64,000 nt of DNA from NCBI RefSeq assembly GCF_958979055.1, contig NC_084892.1, positions 5,287,501-5,351,500 of the forward strand, in the 5' to 3' direction. A program made the position numbers and the translations under genes. Within the stretch, counting starts at the first letter, position 1. The number at the start of each line of letters is the position of its first letter. This document shows positions 11,022 through 21,038 of the stretch, piece after piece. The notes under the pieces were generated by a model. That model searched no databases, was not told where the DNA came from, and saw only the letters and a list, made by a program, of their open reading frames with translations. The DNA comes from Alnus glutinosa (Eukaryota; Streptophyta; Magnoliopsida; Fagales; Betulaceae).

Positions 11022-12396
11022 ATTAATTTATGGGTTTTGCTTATATTCCAAAAGACTGAAATAATATTAGACTTGTATTATCTCTGAATGAATACATTAC
11101 AGTGAGCTATACATCCCAATATATACAGGTTTGTAAGCTGAAAATAAAAGAAAAATACATATCAATTTTAATGAATAAAATCAGTATCAATCATAATGAG
11201 AAAAATCAGTCTGTCTTTGTTGAGAATGAATTTGGATTATTGTGAGGAAGCCTGCCCTGCCTATGCTTTCCTTTAGTTCCACGCTGCATTAGTTGATGTC
11301 TAGCTGTGGCTTTACTTGTATAGAGTGTGATTGGCTGAATGAGCTGGAATGTGGCGCTCCTCATCTTTTGCTTCATTGTTTGTAATAAGGATTGGTCATA
11401 TTGATTGGATGCAACAAGTTTTTCATGTATGGGCCTTATTAATTTGCAACCTTAACAACAATGATAAGCATTGATCTTATTGTATTTTTGTTATTGAGTG
11501 GTCAACAAACGCTTACATATAATTCACCATCATGCAAGTTTATCCAAAAATATGAATGGTTGTGGCTTGTGGATTATATTTTAAATGTTAAGTTCTTAGT
11601 TTTTTACTATCTCCACACACTTATTACAGTTTATCCATATTTTTCATAGAGAAAAGTAACAAGTTTAGTTACTAAAAAGAACATCTTGCTAGCCACCCGA
11701 ATAGAGCATACATCATGAATATTTTTAACAAAAAGAGTGTGAAAAAGTTTTGATTTTAACACCTCAAAAAATCAACATATACTATTCTCATTTATGCTAT
11801 CATAAATTTGACAAAATTATGTTTGGAAATCACCCAATAAATGGAAGAAAAAAAAAAACAAAAAATATATAGAAATTCCAAACAGTTTTCTATTTTATTC
11901 TTAAGTGAAAACTGTTTTGATAAAAACTATCCGAACGCCTTTTTGGTATTGTTTTCTGTTTTCAAACACTTTTTTAATAATAAAAAAAAAACAACAGAAA
12001 ACTATTTTTTTTTCTTGTTTCTGTTCTCAAAAACAATTTTCAAAAACAAAAACAGTTGCAAATGGACGAAACTATATGGACTGATTATGCATTTCCCTCT
12101 AAAATATACACGTATCTTCACTTACAACAGTATTGATTGGTGCAAACTATATGCTCTAAGCTTCATTATTCTAAAATTATTCCAACTGCTCATCCCGTGG
12201 TTACCAACATGACGACGACGACCCAGACTCTTCCACAAACAAATAACACTAGTGTCCCATCATTTGTTAAAAGTTAGGATCAAACTGAATAAAAATTGAA
12301 AAAACAACAAATTCTCATACGTACACCAAGATGGGGCGGGTATCAATGGGAAAGAATGAAGCCCTGCATGTGTGATTTAAACCTTCCATAGTTTTT
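11022..12396. other. Intergenic spacer between PPR-B and MAM33-like-B
   Basis: Convergent 3' regions, collinear with 2,208-3,182 apart from a block of about 500 bases (11,828-12,328) found only here. No gene was seen. Confidence 0.7.
11828..12328. repeat. About 500-bp block absent from unit A, partly repeated upstream of NUP93
   Basis: In unit A, ATGTTTGG joins directly to GGCGGGTATC (about 3,113-3,125). In unit B about 500 bases lie between. Part of this block (12,056-12,215, containing AACTATATGCTCTAAGC and TTATTCCAACTGCTCA) recurs upstream of the complete NUP93 at 20,474-20,660. A short scrap (AGTATTGGTTGCTGCA) recurs at 6,728-6,743. No clear TIR or target duplication, so I leave the mechanism open. 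Confidence 0.6.
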
Positions 12397-15138
12397 TCAC
12401 TCGCCCTTTGCCACCAAGGATTCGAGTTTGTGTAACCAGTTCACGTATTGACCTTGCTCTTTCTTATGTAGGTGGAGCAAGAGGAAGTTGGTGAGGTTTT
12501 CTCCAATTCCCTTGGATACTAGATACTCCTTGAGTGCATCTTGTAGTTGAGGGTCCAAAGAGCTGAAAATAGATATAAATGAGAGAATAATAACATAGAT
12601 GAATACAATTTAAAGCACACGAAAAGGAGAAAAAAAAAAATTTAACATGATGAAAATGATGTGAATGAAACAAGCATGTGCACTAAAAATGTTTGAAGAC
12701 AAAACAGTTGAGATTATAATTACAAAAGATTTCCAGAATTACCTTGAAATCGAGAAACCTCACATCTACAAATAACCTAAAAGAGATCTAATAGCAGTAT
12801 TTCATTATTCATAGTCCAAACTTTGCTATCAAAGCTAAAGCTAAAGCTAAAGACTGGAGGAAATATGAGTTTTCAGATTGTCATTACTATTTTCTTTTGG
12901 TTGTTTTATAACACTATTCTGGAGAATTCATGGATCACAAACTCATCAGATGAGTACCCAGAAAGCAGGAAAACATACAGTAGAAATAGCACTGTCCTTA
13001 TCAGTGACAAAATTAAGACATAATTAAGTTCATTAAGATTAGTATATCGAGACCCAACAAATAATATATTAAAAACCCAAAAGCATATAATGTCTCTCCC
13101 TCAAAGACTCCAGCATTCTCTCCTTTCTTATACGCAACAATATTTAAAAAAGAAGTAAGATATCTACATCCAAGAGACGGGTAAAAGAAGACAAAAGCAA
13201 AGATGAAAACAAAATAAATTATGAGTTACTGACCCTTTAGGCATAAAAAAGAAAACTCATCTGCCCAGTTGATCCAACACAAAATGGAATATCCTAATCC
13301 ATGAAACAATGGATAAGGAAAATGCAGAAAATTAAGATTCAGTTAGTATCTAGACACATGCACATTGATCAACCTCCTTCTAGAAAAGTAAGACTGAGAG
13401 CAAATCCAGTAGAACGGAGACATTTATGATTTCCATTAAAAGGGGAAAAAAATTACAAGTTTCTCCCAAAGCAGAGGGATCATAAGCCATATTTCACCTT
13501 GAGGCTTCCTCTTGGAAGTTGGAACAGACATGGAACTCTATCCAAAAGAGTCTAATCAACACTATCAATCAAACTAAAAACAAACTTCCGTGACCAACCA
13601 TACAGCTGGTATTTTAAATTGCTCTCCCGCTGGGAGAATACTTTTCAAATGGTGAAGGCCTTAAGTAAAAACAAACCATCACTATGTCGCTTAGCATTCC
13701 ACTTGAGAGAACCCAAATCAAAGCACAATATGCAGTGCAACTATTGTAACGATGCTCTCTACAAATAAGCAATAGGACACATCAAACCACATATATCTGG
13801 TTGTTGCTGTTTATGTTATTTACTTAGACCAAAGACCATATCTGACATGAACATGTGGATATGAAGGAATTCACATAACAGTAGTACTATTGACAAGCAA
13901 GCAACCTCTTTTCCCCCAAAGAATATTTAAAGGTTGATAACAAATATACACACATATGAGGACAAAACTTCACCTAAACAACGGGCCTCTGTAGGCTGAA
14001 GAATCCACACGAGCTGATGATTGGATATAGCAGGCATTATGGATGTCAAACTCAGACCCAGTATTACCTCTGTCAGAAACTCCACAATCAAACTGCAAGA
14101 TTGGGCTCAGGCCAGGCTTTTTCAAACATACTTTCATCAAAACCTCCCTTGGAAACACACCATCTCTTCCATATGTAACTGGACCCAGAACAGCCGAAAC
14201 AACAACCTCTTCCCCCAACTCACATTTTCTCCGCAAAACCACATCTTGAGATTTTGATGAGTCCCATTCCACCAAAAAATCCCCCAGGGAACCACTTTGA
14301 TTATTCTGTGCCCATGTCAACACACATACAAGTCAAGAACAAGAAGGACGCAATCCTCTTAATTTTACAAGGCTAGGCACACAAGTAACATAACTTTGCA
14401 AAAATGCTTAAATTGCCAAAGGAAAAAAGAGTTGCAATCAAAATTTAGCTCTCTGTTTCTACCAGGCTCAGTCTTTATGTAGGGAACACACTTCCTAGAG
14501 AGTGCAATACGAAAACAGGACGGTGACGCCTTCCCATAATAGTAGGGATAAATGTTTGTCAACTTTAGCATGACTTAGAGAATCAATTTTTCATAAGATA
14601 AGCTCTTAACTCTGTCAAACTGTGCTCATATATAAGTGCCATAGCACTAATTACACTCCAAATTAATAACCTAAACCCATTATCGAATTTCCACATTCTA
14701 CTTTTTTGATTTTGGGGCATAACAATTTGAATCCAGTATAAGGGCCCCCCAAAATTTTGAAAAAAATGTGTATAAAAAACAACTATCTCATCAAATGCAA
14801 GCAATGGGCAATACAAAAGCCCAATTCAAGTTCATCTTTTGATAAAAGTGTTCAAAAAAATGGGTTAGATTTTCATTGCTTTCTTTTCCCATATGTTGTC
14901 TCCAGCGAATTTGAGTAAATGGTAAGTGATGGTTGGGCAATCGGTAGCGTGAGTCGCTCAATTCGATTACATTCCAATTGAAGCAGAAAATAAATAGGAA
15001 AGGCATGGAGGGTAGAGAGAGAACCTGAAAGCGATTAGAGGAGAGCTCGTGTGTGATCTCCGACTGCAAGACTTTGAGCACGTCCGAATCTTGAAGAGCT
15101 TTGCGACACTTGCGCAACACAGGACTGACTCGCGGCAT
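12397..15138 (-). CDS. MAM33/p32-like mitochondrial glycoprotein family protein, copy B
   Basis: Same structure as the copy at 3183-5916. Coding exons are 15025-15138, 13974-14305 and 12397-12562 on the minus strand, sizes 114, 332 and 166 bases identical to copy A, encoding 203 aa with all splice sites kept. It starts MPRVSPVLRK and ends SLVAKGE. Substitutions against copy A are few (C33S, I40N, S to G in YGRDGVFP, S to P in LSPILQ, A to T in RGNTGSE). There is no stop or frameshift, so both copies could be functional. It is head-to-head with U2-B, with 217 bases between start codon and U2 5' end. Confidence 0.87.
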
Positions 15139-15355
15139 TCTTTCGCCACGTTGGCTACGCCTGCACCAGTTTGAGCGTCCAATCCCCCAGTTAATGAAAG
15201 CAAGCGATCCTTGGCAAAGGCTTTCTAGGCCTTGGGAATGCCTCGAGACAAAATGGTTTGATGCCCGGAAGGTTTTTTAGTCCCACACCGAAAGAAGAAG
15301 AGCAGCTGGAAGGGAACCCTGGCTACAAAAGAAAAACGGAGACGTTGAGCAAAGC
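15139..15355. promoter_or_regulatory. Divergent promoter MAM33-like-B / U2-B with altered TATA
   Basis: The snRNA upstream element GTCCCACACCG is intact at 15280-15290, but the TATA box reads TACAAAAG (15324-15331) where unit A has TATAAAAG. The 33-base spacing is unchanged. A T-to-C change at the third TATA position would be expected to weaken Pol II initiation. Confidence 0.75.
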
Positions 15356-15549
15356 ATACCTTTCTCGGCCTTTTGGCTAAGATCAAGTGTAGTATCTGTT
15401 CTTATCAGTTTAATATCTGATATGTGGCCCATCGGGTCACACGATATTAAATTAATTTCTTGAGGGGGAAGGCCCGCCACAGTAGCTTGCTGCTGGGGTC
15501 TTCAAGCGTCGCCCATGCGTTGCACTATTGCACGGGCCCGGCGCACCCC
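15356..15549 (+). ncRNA. U2 spliceosomal snRNA, copy B
   Basis: A 194-base U2 gene differing from copy A at two positions in the 3' domain, T at 15528 (C in copy A) in the stem-loop IV loop and C at 15539 (T in copy A) in the closing stem region. The branch-point recognition sequence GTAGTATC is at 15389-15396, and the C-interrupted Sm-like site is shared with copy A. Because its TATA box is mutated, expression may be lower than that of copy A. Confidence 0.93.
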
Positions 15550-15638
15550 ACCCAAACTTAGTTCTAAACTTTTTCTTAGTTTCATTGGGCTACTGAGCAT
15601 TGAATAAATTTCTCAACCAGAAGGAAGAAATTTCTTTA

Positions 15639-15646
15639 CTTGTGGG
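15639..15646. repeat. hAT target site duplication, left
   Basis: CTTGTGGG, identical to 16324-16331. Eight bases is the hAT superfamily length. Confidence 0.8.
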
Positions 15647-16323
15647 TAGGGCAGAGCAAAACCCATTCCGCCCCGCAGAAATTGCCCCAACCCTCCCTGC
15701 AGAGGGGCCATTTTTGGCCCCCCCGCGCGGTGCGGGGGGACCCTTGAATTTTCTCGGGTCCCCGCCCCGCATGTCTTGAAAAAAAAAAAATAAATAAATA
15801 AAAAAAAAAAAGGGGAAAAGAAAGACGAACCTTCGGTCTTTCTTTTCCCCTTTTCTTTCTTTCTTCTCACTTTTCACTTCTCACTTCTCTTCGCTTCTGT
15901 GTCTTCAACTCTTCACCTTCGGTCTTTAGTGAACGGCGCCCAGCTACAGAGCTGCCCACGCCACGACGCCCACGCGGCCACGCCCAGCTGCCCACGCCGC
16001 ACCCCATGACGCCCACATCCAGCTACCCACGCTCACCGGCCACCACCCACAAAGTCGCGAACTGCTGGATCTCTCAGTCTCGACCTTGACCCAACCCCGA
16101 CCTCCGGCGATAGAGAGAGATCTGGCTGGATCTCTCTTTCTCTCATCCCCGCGGGGATCCCTGCATACCCGCGGATCCCCGCCCCGTTCATCCCCACCCC
16201 GAGCCCACCCGCCCCGCACGGTTGCTGGGAATTTTTCGCGGGGCGCGGGTTCCCCGCACGCCTGCGGGGCGGGGGGAAAAAAAGCCAATCCCCGCCCCCC
16301 CCCCCGCCCCATGCTCACCCCTA
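15647..16323. mobile_element. Non-autonomous hAT element, GC-rich
   Basis: A 677-base element bounded by exact 8-bp duplications. Its ends are short inverted repeats: TAGGGCAGAGC at left and GCTCACCCCTA at right (complement TAGGGGTGAGC). The interior is strikingly GC-rich, with repeated CCCCGC/GCGGGG blocks near both ends, and has no transposase. Apparent open frames inside are low-complexity and not genes. It also contains the 15-bp hairpin at 15,812-15,850. Confidence 0.85.
15812..15850. repeat. Perfect 15-bp hairpin in the hAT element
   Basis: GGGGAAAAGAAAGAC (15812-15826) and its exact complement GTCTTTCTTTTCCCC (15836-15850) are separated by nine bases. It is preceded by an A-rich run. 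Confidence 0.85.
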
Positions 16324-16331
16324 CTTGTGGG
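16324..16331. repeat. hAT target site duplication, right
   Basis: CTTGTGGG, exact copy of 15639-15646. Confidence 0.8.
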
Positions 16332-16979
16332 TAGTACTTCTCGCATGGAATCGGAAGCCAAAATTTTTCTTCTTCTAATACTTGCACTTGGGACCAAATT
16401 AATCTCGACTAATGAAAGAAAAATAGGAAACTCCAAGCATACATCAAAACCGTTTATTTTTGGCTCTAATTGATGTGGTTCTTCAAACTATTTGATAGGC
16501 ACTATAGCTATATATGAAATAAACATATCAGCCAAAATCGCTATCAGGCCTTAATACATCATTACACAAATTCGTGACAGACAACCAAAGTCATTAAGAC
16601 AGGTGAGTTCTCTTGTGTGCAGTGTTGAGCCCTAGTCGTGGCGTCACTACTAAAGTCATGATAGAGTCGGGGTGTCACGACTGTATGACGACTTGAGTCT
16701 CATCCCATATATAGCCCTTCAAAGAAAGAAATGGAAATGTTTAAACAGTTCCTTAAATCTTTTCATGAAGATAACATTGATACTAAAGAAGATGGAGAAG
16801 AAAACTCTGGAGCATCCTCTTCACCAACTGTTGACTCTTTATTCGGACATGATCTACTTTGTGCTCAGGATTCTATTTTGGGTATCGACGATATTTCTGA
16901 GCTCAACTATTGACTTACGCTTCAGACAGCATTATTGGCTCCACCAAAAAGTTGCTTGTCTTATGCGAAATTATTAGTT

Positions 16980-17500
16980 GCACCATCATATGGCCAACAA
17001 GATTGCTAATCACTACAGTAGACAACACTATTGACTACTACAATCCCCCCATATGCTGCTCTACAGTATTTTTTCCTATTATAATTTACCTTTTTACCCT
17101 TTGTAATTGGCCTATATATTAGGACCAAGCCTTTGGGGTAAGGCAGAAGCTTTTAGACGGAGAAAAACCTTCCTGATCTAGCTCTCCTGCTTTCTTGCTC
17201 TCACTATCTGCCTGTTCTTGTTATCTTGCTATCGTATTTGTAATATTTCATGTTAATCCGTAAGTATTTCAATATTTTGAAATAAATTTGCAGTTATTAA
17301 AATTGTTGTTTCATACATTGTATACGCTCCGTTTTCGCGCTTACTCTTTTAAAAAAATTCTGCATTGCATTCTCGTAAGGCAGATTATTACTTGATTACC
17401 CTTTCTCCTGCATCATATTTACTGTTATTGTTATTCTCTACACACACTCGCCTTCACCTTCTCCCTCACTCAGCTTCCGCCCCCTTTATGGTATCAGAAC
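16980..17500 (+). mobile_element. Ty1-copia LTR relic with primer binding site
   Basis: TGGTATCAGAAC at 17489-17500 matches the initiator-Met tRNA primer binding site of plant Ty1-copia elements (usually TGGTATCAGAGC). Upstream come a TATA-like CTATATATT (17112-17120) and AATAAA (17281-17286), in the order expected of U3-R-U5. The left LTR boundary is uncertain (a TGTTGAG at about 16,624 is one candidate). Downstream 17,501-18,221 holds no gag or pol, so the element is a fragment. Confidence 0.55.
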
Positions 17501-17841
17501 CGTAAGTGTTACGATATGTTCATATTGTTGTTCTTTTCTTTCATTTGCTTTAGTTTGTGTTTTCAACGCATTTCTCTTTTCTGTTAGGATCATAACCACC
17601 TCTCATGTAACTCCCTCTTTAGGAATACCTCTACGTCCCATTCAAGCCTGGGTTGGGGCGTCTCTCTCTCTCTCTCTTTGTGCGCGCTTCCCAATTAGTC
17701 AAAGCCAAAATCTCATAATCATTCAACACAAGAGGAAGGTCATGATCCAATTCATGATCACTCTTCGCAACTCAATATGATATGACATATCTCTAATCTC
17801 TAGCTCAATGTTACAAAAGAACTAGAGATAAATTAGGCAGA

Positions 17842-17953
17842 ACCATATAGTTGAAGGCAAACGAAGTTTGGTATCTTATTAAGGAATCCAATCTTCAACC
17901 ATACAGTTGAAGGCAAAGAAAGTTCGGTATCTTATCAAGGAATCCAATCTTCA
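17842..17953. repeat. 56-bp tandem duplication
   Basis: Two diverged 56-base units, 17842-17897 and 17898-17953, each with ACCATA-AGTTGAAGGCAAA and TATCTTAT-AAGGAATCCAA. They lie in the leader region of the copia relic. Confidence 0.8.
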
Positions 17954-18236
17954 AGAGAGAAGCATAGATAGAGATGGCCTTGTCAAAATTCTCATTCTTG
18001 GTCTAGCTTTTCATTTTGATATGGAAAGTTTTGACAACCACGATAGGCACCAAGGAGTCCGATATTTTTGGTTTCTCCTTTGTGGATGGAGACCACCTAA
18101 AATTGATTGAACTTTTGACAGTTTTTTAGTGTGTGTGTGTGTTTTTTATTTTTTGTTTTTGGGTATGTTTGTTGTTTGTGTATTTTGTGAGTATGAAATA
18201 TTGGGTATGATTATTAATGTGTATTTGGAGGTGTTT

Positions 18237-19191
18237 TTTTTTTTTTTTAACAAATAGCATATGCTATTATATATTACTGAAAACCCAGGGCAAGGACAAA
18301 AACAAGAGGTTTAAGACCCCCAACACCCTAAGCCAAATAAATCTGACTTGAACAACCTAAACAATGCATAATCATTACAGGGACAACAATGAGTCACTTT
18401 TTACATTTAAGTGCAATCAACAAATAAAAAATGACAAATTTAGCACTTAAGCCAACAAATAGTCCAGTAACTCTTAAGCATCATAGAGGTAGACTGTGAA
18501 CAGACAAGAAAAACAACATAAAACATAAGCCAAAACCGAGACTGACGACGGCGCGTGTAGTTCACACGCCGCCACCGTAGACCTCGTTTGCAACAAAAAT
18601 CCGTCGGAAGACCTCGAATCCATCGAAAAACCCCAAACCGTGCCCTGAAAGACAAGTCGTGATCCACACGCGCCGATCCAGGGAGTGACCTCCCTGGCTC
18701 GTGTAGGCCACGCGTCGAGCGTGAAGAATCGACACAGCCGTGGCTGGAGGTTGCTGGATCGAAAGAAGCCGACGACCACCGTGGAGATGCGTTGGAGATG
18801 CGCTTGTCTTGGAAAAACCAACCGAAGTGAGCAGATTTGACTCCAAAGAAATAAACTCAAACAAAGAAAAACTAAGTCAGAAACTTCGCCAAAAAACACA
18901 CCAGAAAGTCACTCCTCAACTCAAATCCCGTGAAGTCTTCTACCGGGGAACATCAACCACTACCGAATCTAACCTGAGGGAACAAAAACTCCAAAACCCT
19001 AATGGATAGAGGACACAAAATCTCCACTGGCTCTAGCTACAGAGGAGCAAAAAACCTCCCATTGTCTAGAAGGACGAGGGGGGAAACACCACTAGGGGAG
19101 GGAGGCGTGGAACCTCCCCCCCTTAACACCCAACAAAGCTGCATTTGCTCTCTAGGGCCGGTTTAAATTAACACAAATAAAAATAAATAAA
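18237..19191 (-). mobile_element. polyA-tailed retroposon with 15-bp target duplication
   Basis: Read on the minus strand, the element ends in an A tract of about 16 bases (plus-strand T run, 18,234-18,250). It is flanked by TATTTGGAGGTGTTT (18222-18236) and TATTTTGAGGTGTTT (19192-19206), a 15-base duplication with one mismatch. That is the hallmark of LINE-mediated retroposition. No reverse transcriptase or endonuclease is visible. A 141-codon minus-strand open frame (18,474-18,899) has no recognised domain. It may be an internally deleted LINE or a retroposed unknown transcript. Confidence 0.65.
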
Positions 19192-19229
19192 TATTTTGAG
19201 GTGTTTGTTATTTATAAAGGTTGAAAATT

Positions 19230-20420
19230 ATTGGACTTCTAATTTTAACAAGTGTGTGTAAAAGTGTGCAATAAAATATCACAGTGCGGAAAATAAAGAG
19301 ACATATTTTGTTGACAAAGTGGAAACTCAATTAAGAGAAAAACCACTCCGAGGCAGCCAAACCTAGGATATCCACTATTCAGAAGACAAAGCTACTTACA
19401 AAGCAGTAGTACTCACATACCCTTATGCAGTGGTCGTACCTTGAACTCTGACGTGTAACCCAACATGAATGTCTCCCAACCAAGTCACCTACTTGAAGGG
19501 GTTTTCAATGGAATCATTTACCTTATGGCCAATTCCTAAGATAGATTTCGGTTCAGCACAGCAACAGCTTCAGAGAGGACGCTTCAGCACAATAACTCTA
19601 AAATATAGTTCTCTAAATTCTACGGAATTCAATACCGAATTCTTATAATTCTCAAGCCTAGGGGCCTTTATTTATAGGCTACATAATACCTAAATTACGT
19701 CTGATTAGGTTTTCCTAGGCGCCGTCCGGACGGTAGACATAAAACGTCCGGCGGACAACTGTGCGATTGGCTTTCCAAATTTCGCTGAAATTCTTTATTG
19801 AATTGAGCCGTGTTCGGAAGATGTTGCCCTAGCGTCCAAACGATCGCACTTTAACTGTACGCAATTTTCATATCAAGGCTTGGCGCGTCCAGACTATAAC
19901 AGCTGTCGTCCAGACAGTTGATCTGATGCACGCAATTTCCATAAATGAAGCTTGAGCTTCCGGACCACGAAGACTGTAGTCCAGACGATTTAACTTTGAA
20001 TGCACGACTTGCCTTATGAATGAGCGTGTCCGAACAGAAATACACATCGACCGGATGGTTGCAGCTGTCTTCCCATATCTGTGTTTTTGGAAAGAAATCT
20101 CATGGCTGATCGAACACTGAACGACGTTTAGACGTGCTGCTGAGACATCCGGACGGATGCAAGCTGGAACAGTTCAAAGCTTCTCAATACAGATGAAGGT
20201 CTGGAAGGAAAGTTCTCGTTGTTCGGACGGATGATGCTTGGACAGTTGAGCGTCCGGATGGAATATCATGTCGTTCGGACGGATGCAAGGGATCCGAATT
20301 CTCTGATTATGAATCTGTGTAGAATATTCTAGAAAACATATAATTTTAAATGACACATGTTGCAACATGATTGTGTTCTCGTGACACTAACCGTTTTTGT
20401 CAAAATTTTAAATATAAGTT
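19230..20420. repeat. Unclassified repeat rich in a GTCCGGACG motif
   Basis: Looks like part of an LTR retrotransposon (the stretch with AAGTGGAAACTCAATTAAG is of a kind I associate with plant LTR elements), but I find no PBS, PPT or ends. Between 19,722 and 20,290 about a dozen degenerate copies of a GTCCGGACGG-like motif occur every 15-90 bases. No coding region. Confidence 0.45.
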
Positions 20421-20474
20421 GGGTGCAAAAACTTGTTTTGAGCTTCTAGCCAATTTGTATACCTTAGAAAGCTA

Positions 20475-21038
20475 ATTGCAAATGGATGAAATTATATAGA
20501 CTGATTCTGCATTTTTTTTTTTTTTTTAATAAAATTCCTAAAATATACACGTATCTTCCCTTACCTCAGTCCTCAGTATTGGTTGCTGCAAAACTATACG
20601 CTCTAAGCTTCATTATTCTAAAATTATTCCAACTGCTCACCCGTGGTAACCAACATGATGACCCAAACTCTCAATTCAATTTATTTTTCTTCCAATTAAT
20701 TAATTTTTTTTTTAATTTTACTGTTGGTTAGAATTTAGTAGAAAATGCTAACGGTTTTGTGTCAAAATTCTCAGAATTCTCATTTTTTTAGTATTAAAAA
20801 AGAAAAAAATTACAAACATTTAGGCTTTGGTTATAATTTAATAGTATTTACAAAAGTATGTACCTGAATCTTTGTAAATTTTTACCTTTTTATTTTTTAA
20901 CCCGACCCGCGCCATTTGGGTAGCGTAGCTCCAGCGACAATGTAGGAACACCTTTTAAATTTTTTAGGGCTTGCTAAAACCTCTTTCCCTCTCACAGTCT
21001 CACCGAGTGAGAGCTAAAAAGTAGTAGTTGTATTAGCA
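20475..21038 (+). promoter_or_regulatory. NUP93 upstream region
   Basis: The proximal part (20,898-21,038) is nearly identical to the region before the orphan exon at 7,534 (ACCCGACCCGCGCCATTTGG, then the leader TAAAAAGTAGTAGTTGTATT). The distal part shares a block with 12,056-12,215. No clear TATA box. Confidence 0.6.

Larger units (their letters stand above)
15605..20474. mobile_element. Nested transposon insertion block specific to unit B
   Basis: Collinearity with unit A ends at GAGCATTGAAT (about 15,605) and similarity to the NUP93 upstream region resumes about 20,475. Between lie several independent insertions, each annotated separately. No intact host gene or intact transposon protein was seen. 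Confidence 0.7.

Noticed and set aside
15944-16473. Several overlapping proline/glycine/arginine-rich frames on both strands
   Set aside because: They arise from the GC-rich low-complexity interior of a hAT element.
16672-17122. Open frames of 60-101 codons on the plus strand
   Set aside because: They lie in or beside LTR-like sequence and show no family pattern.
18474-18899. 141-codon minus-strand frame as a possible host gene
   Set aside because: It lies inside a polyA-tailed retroposon with target duplications and matches no family I know; annotated with the element instead.
20027-20290. Possible CRISPR-like array from the spaced GTCCGGACG motifs
   Set aside because: Motifs are short, degenerate and irregularly spaced, and this is a plant nuclear genome.
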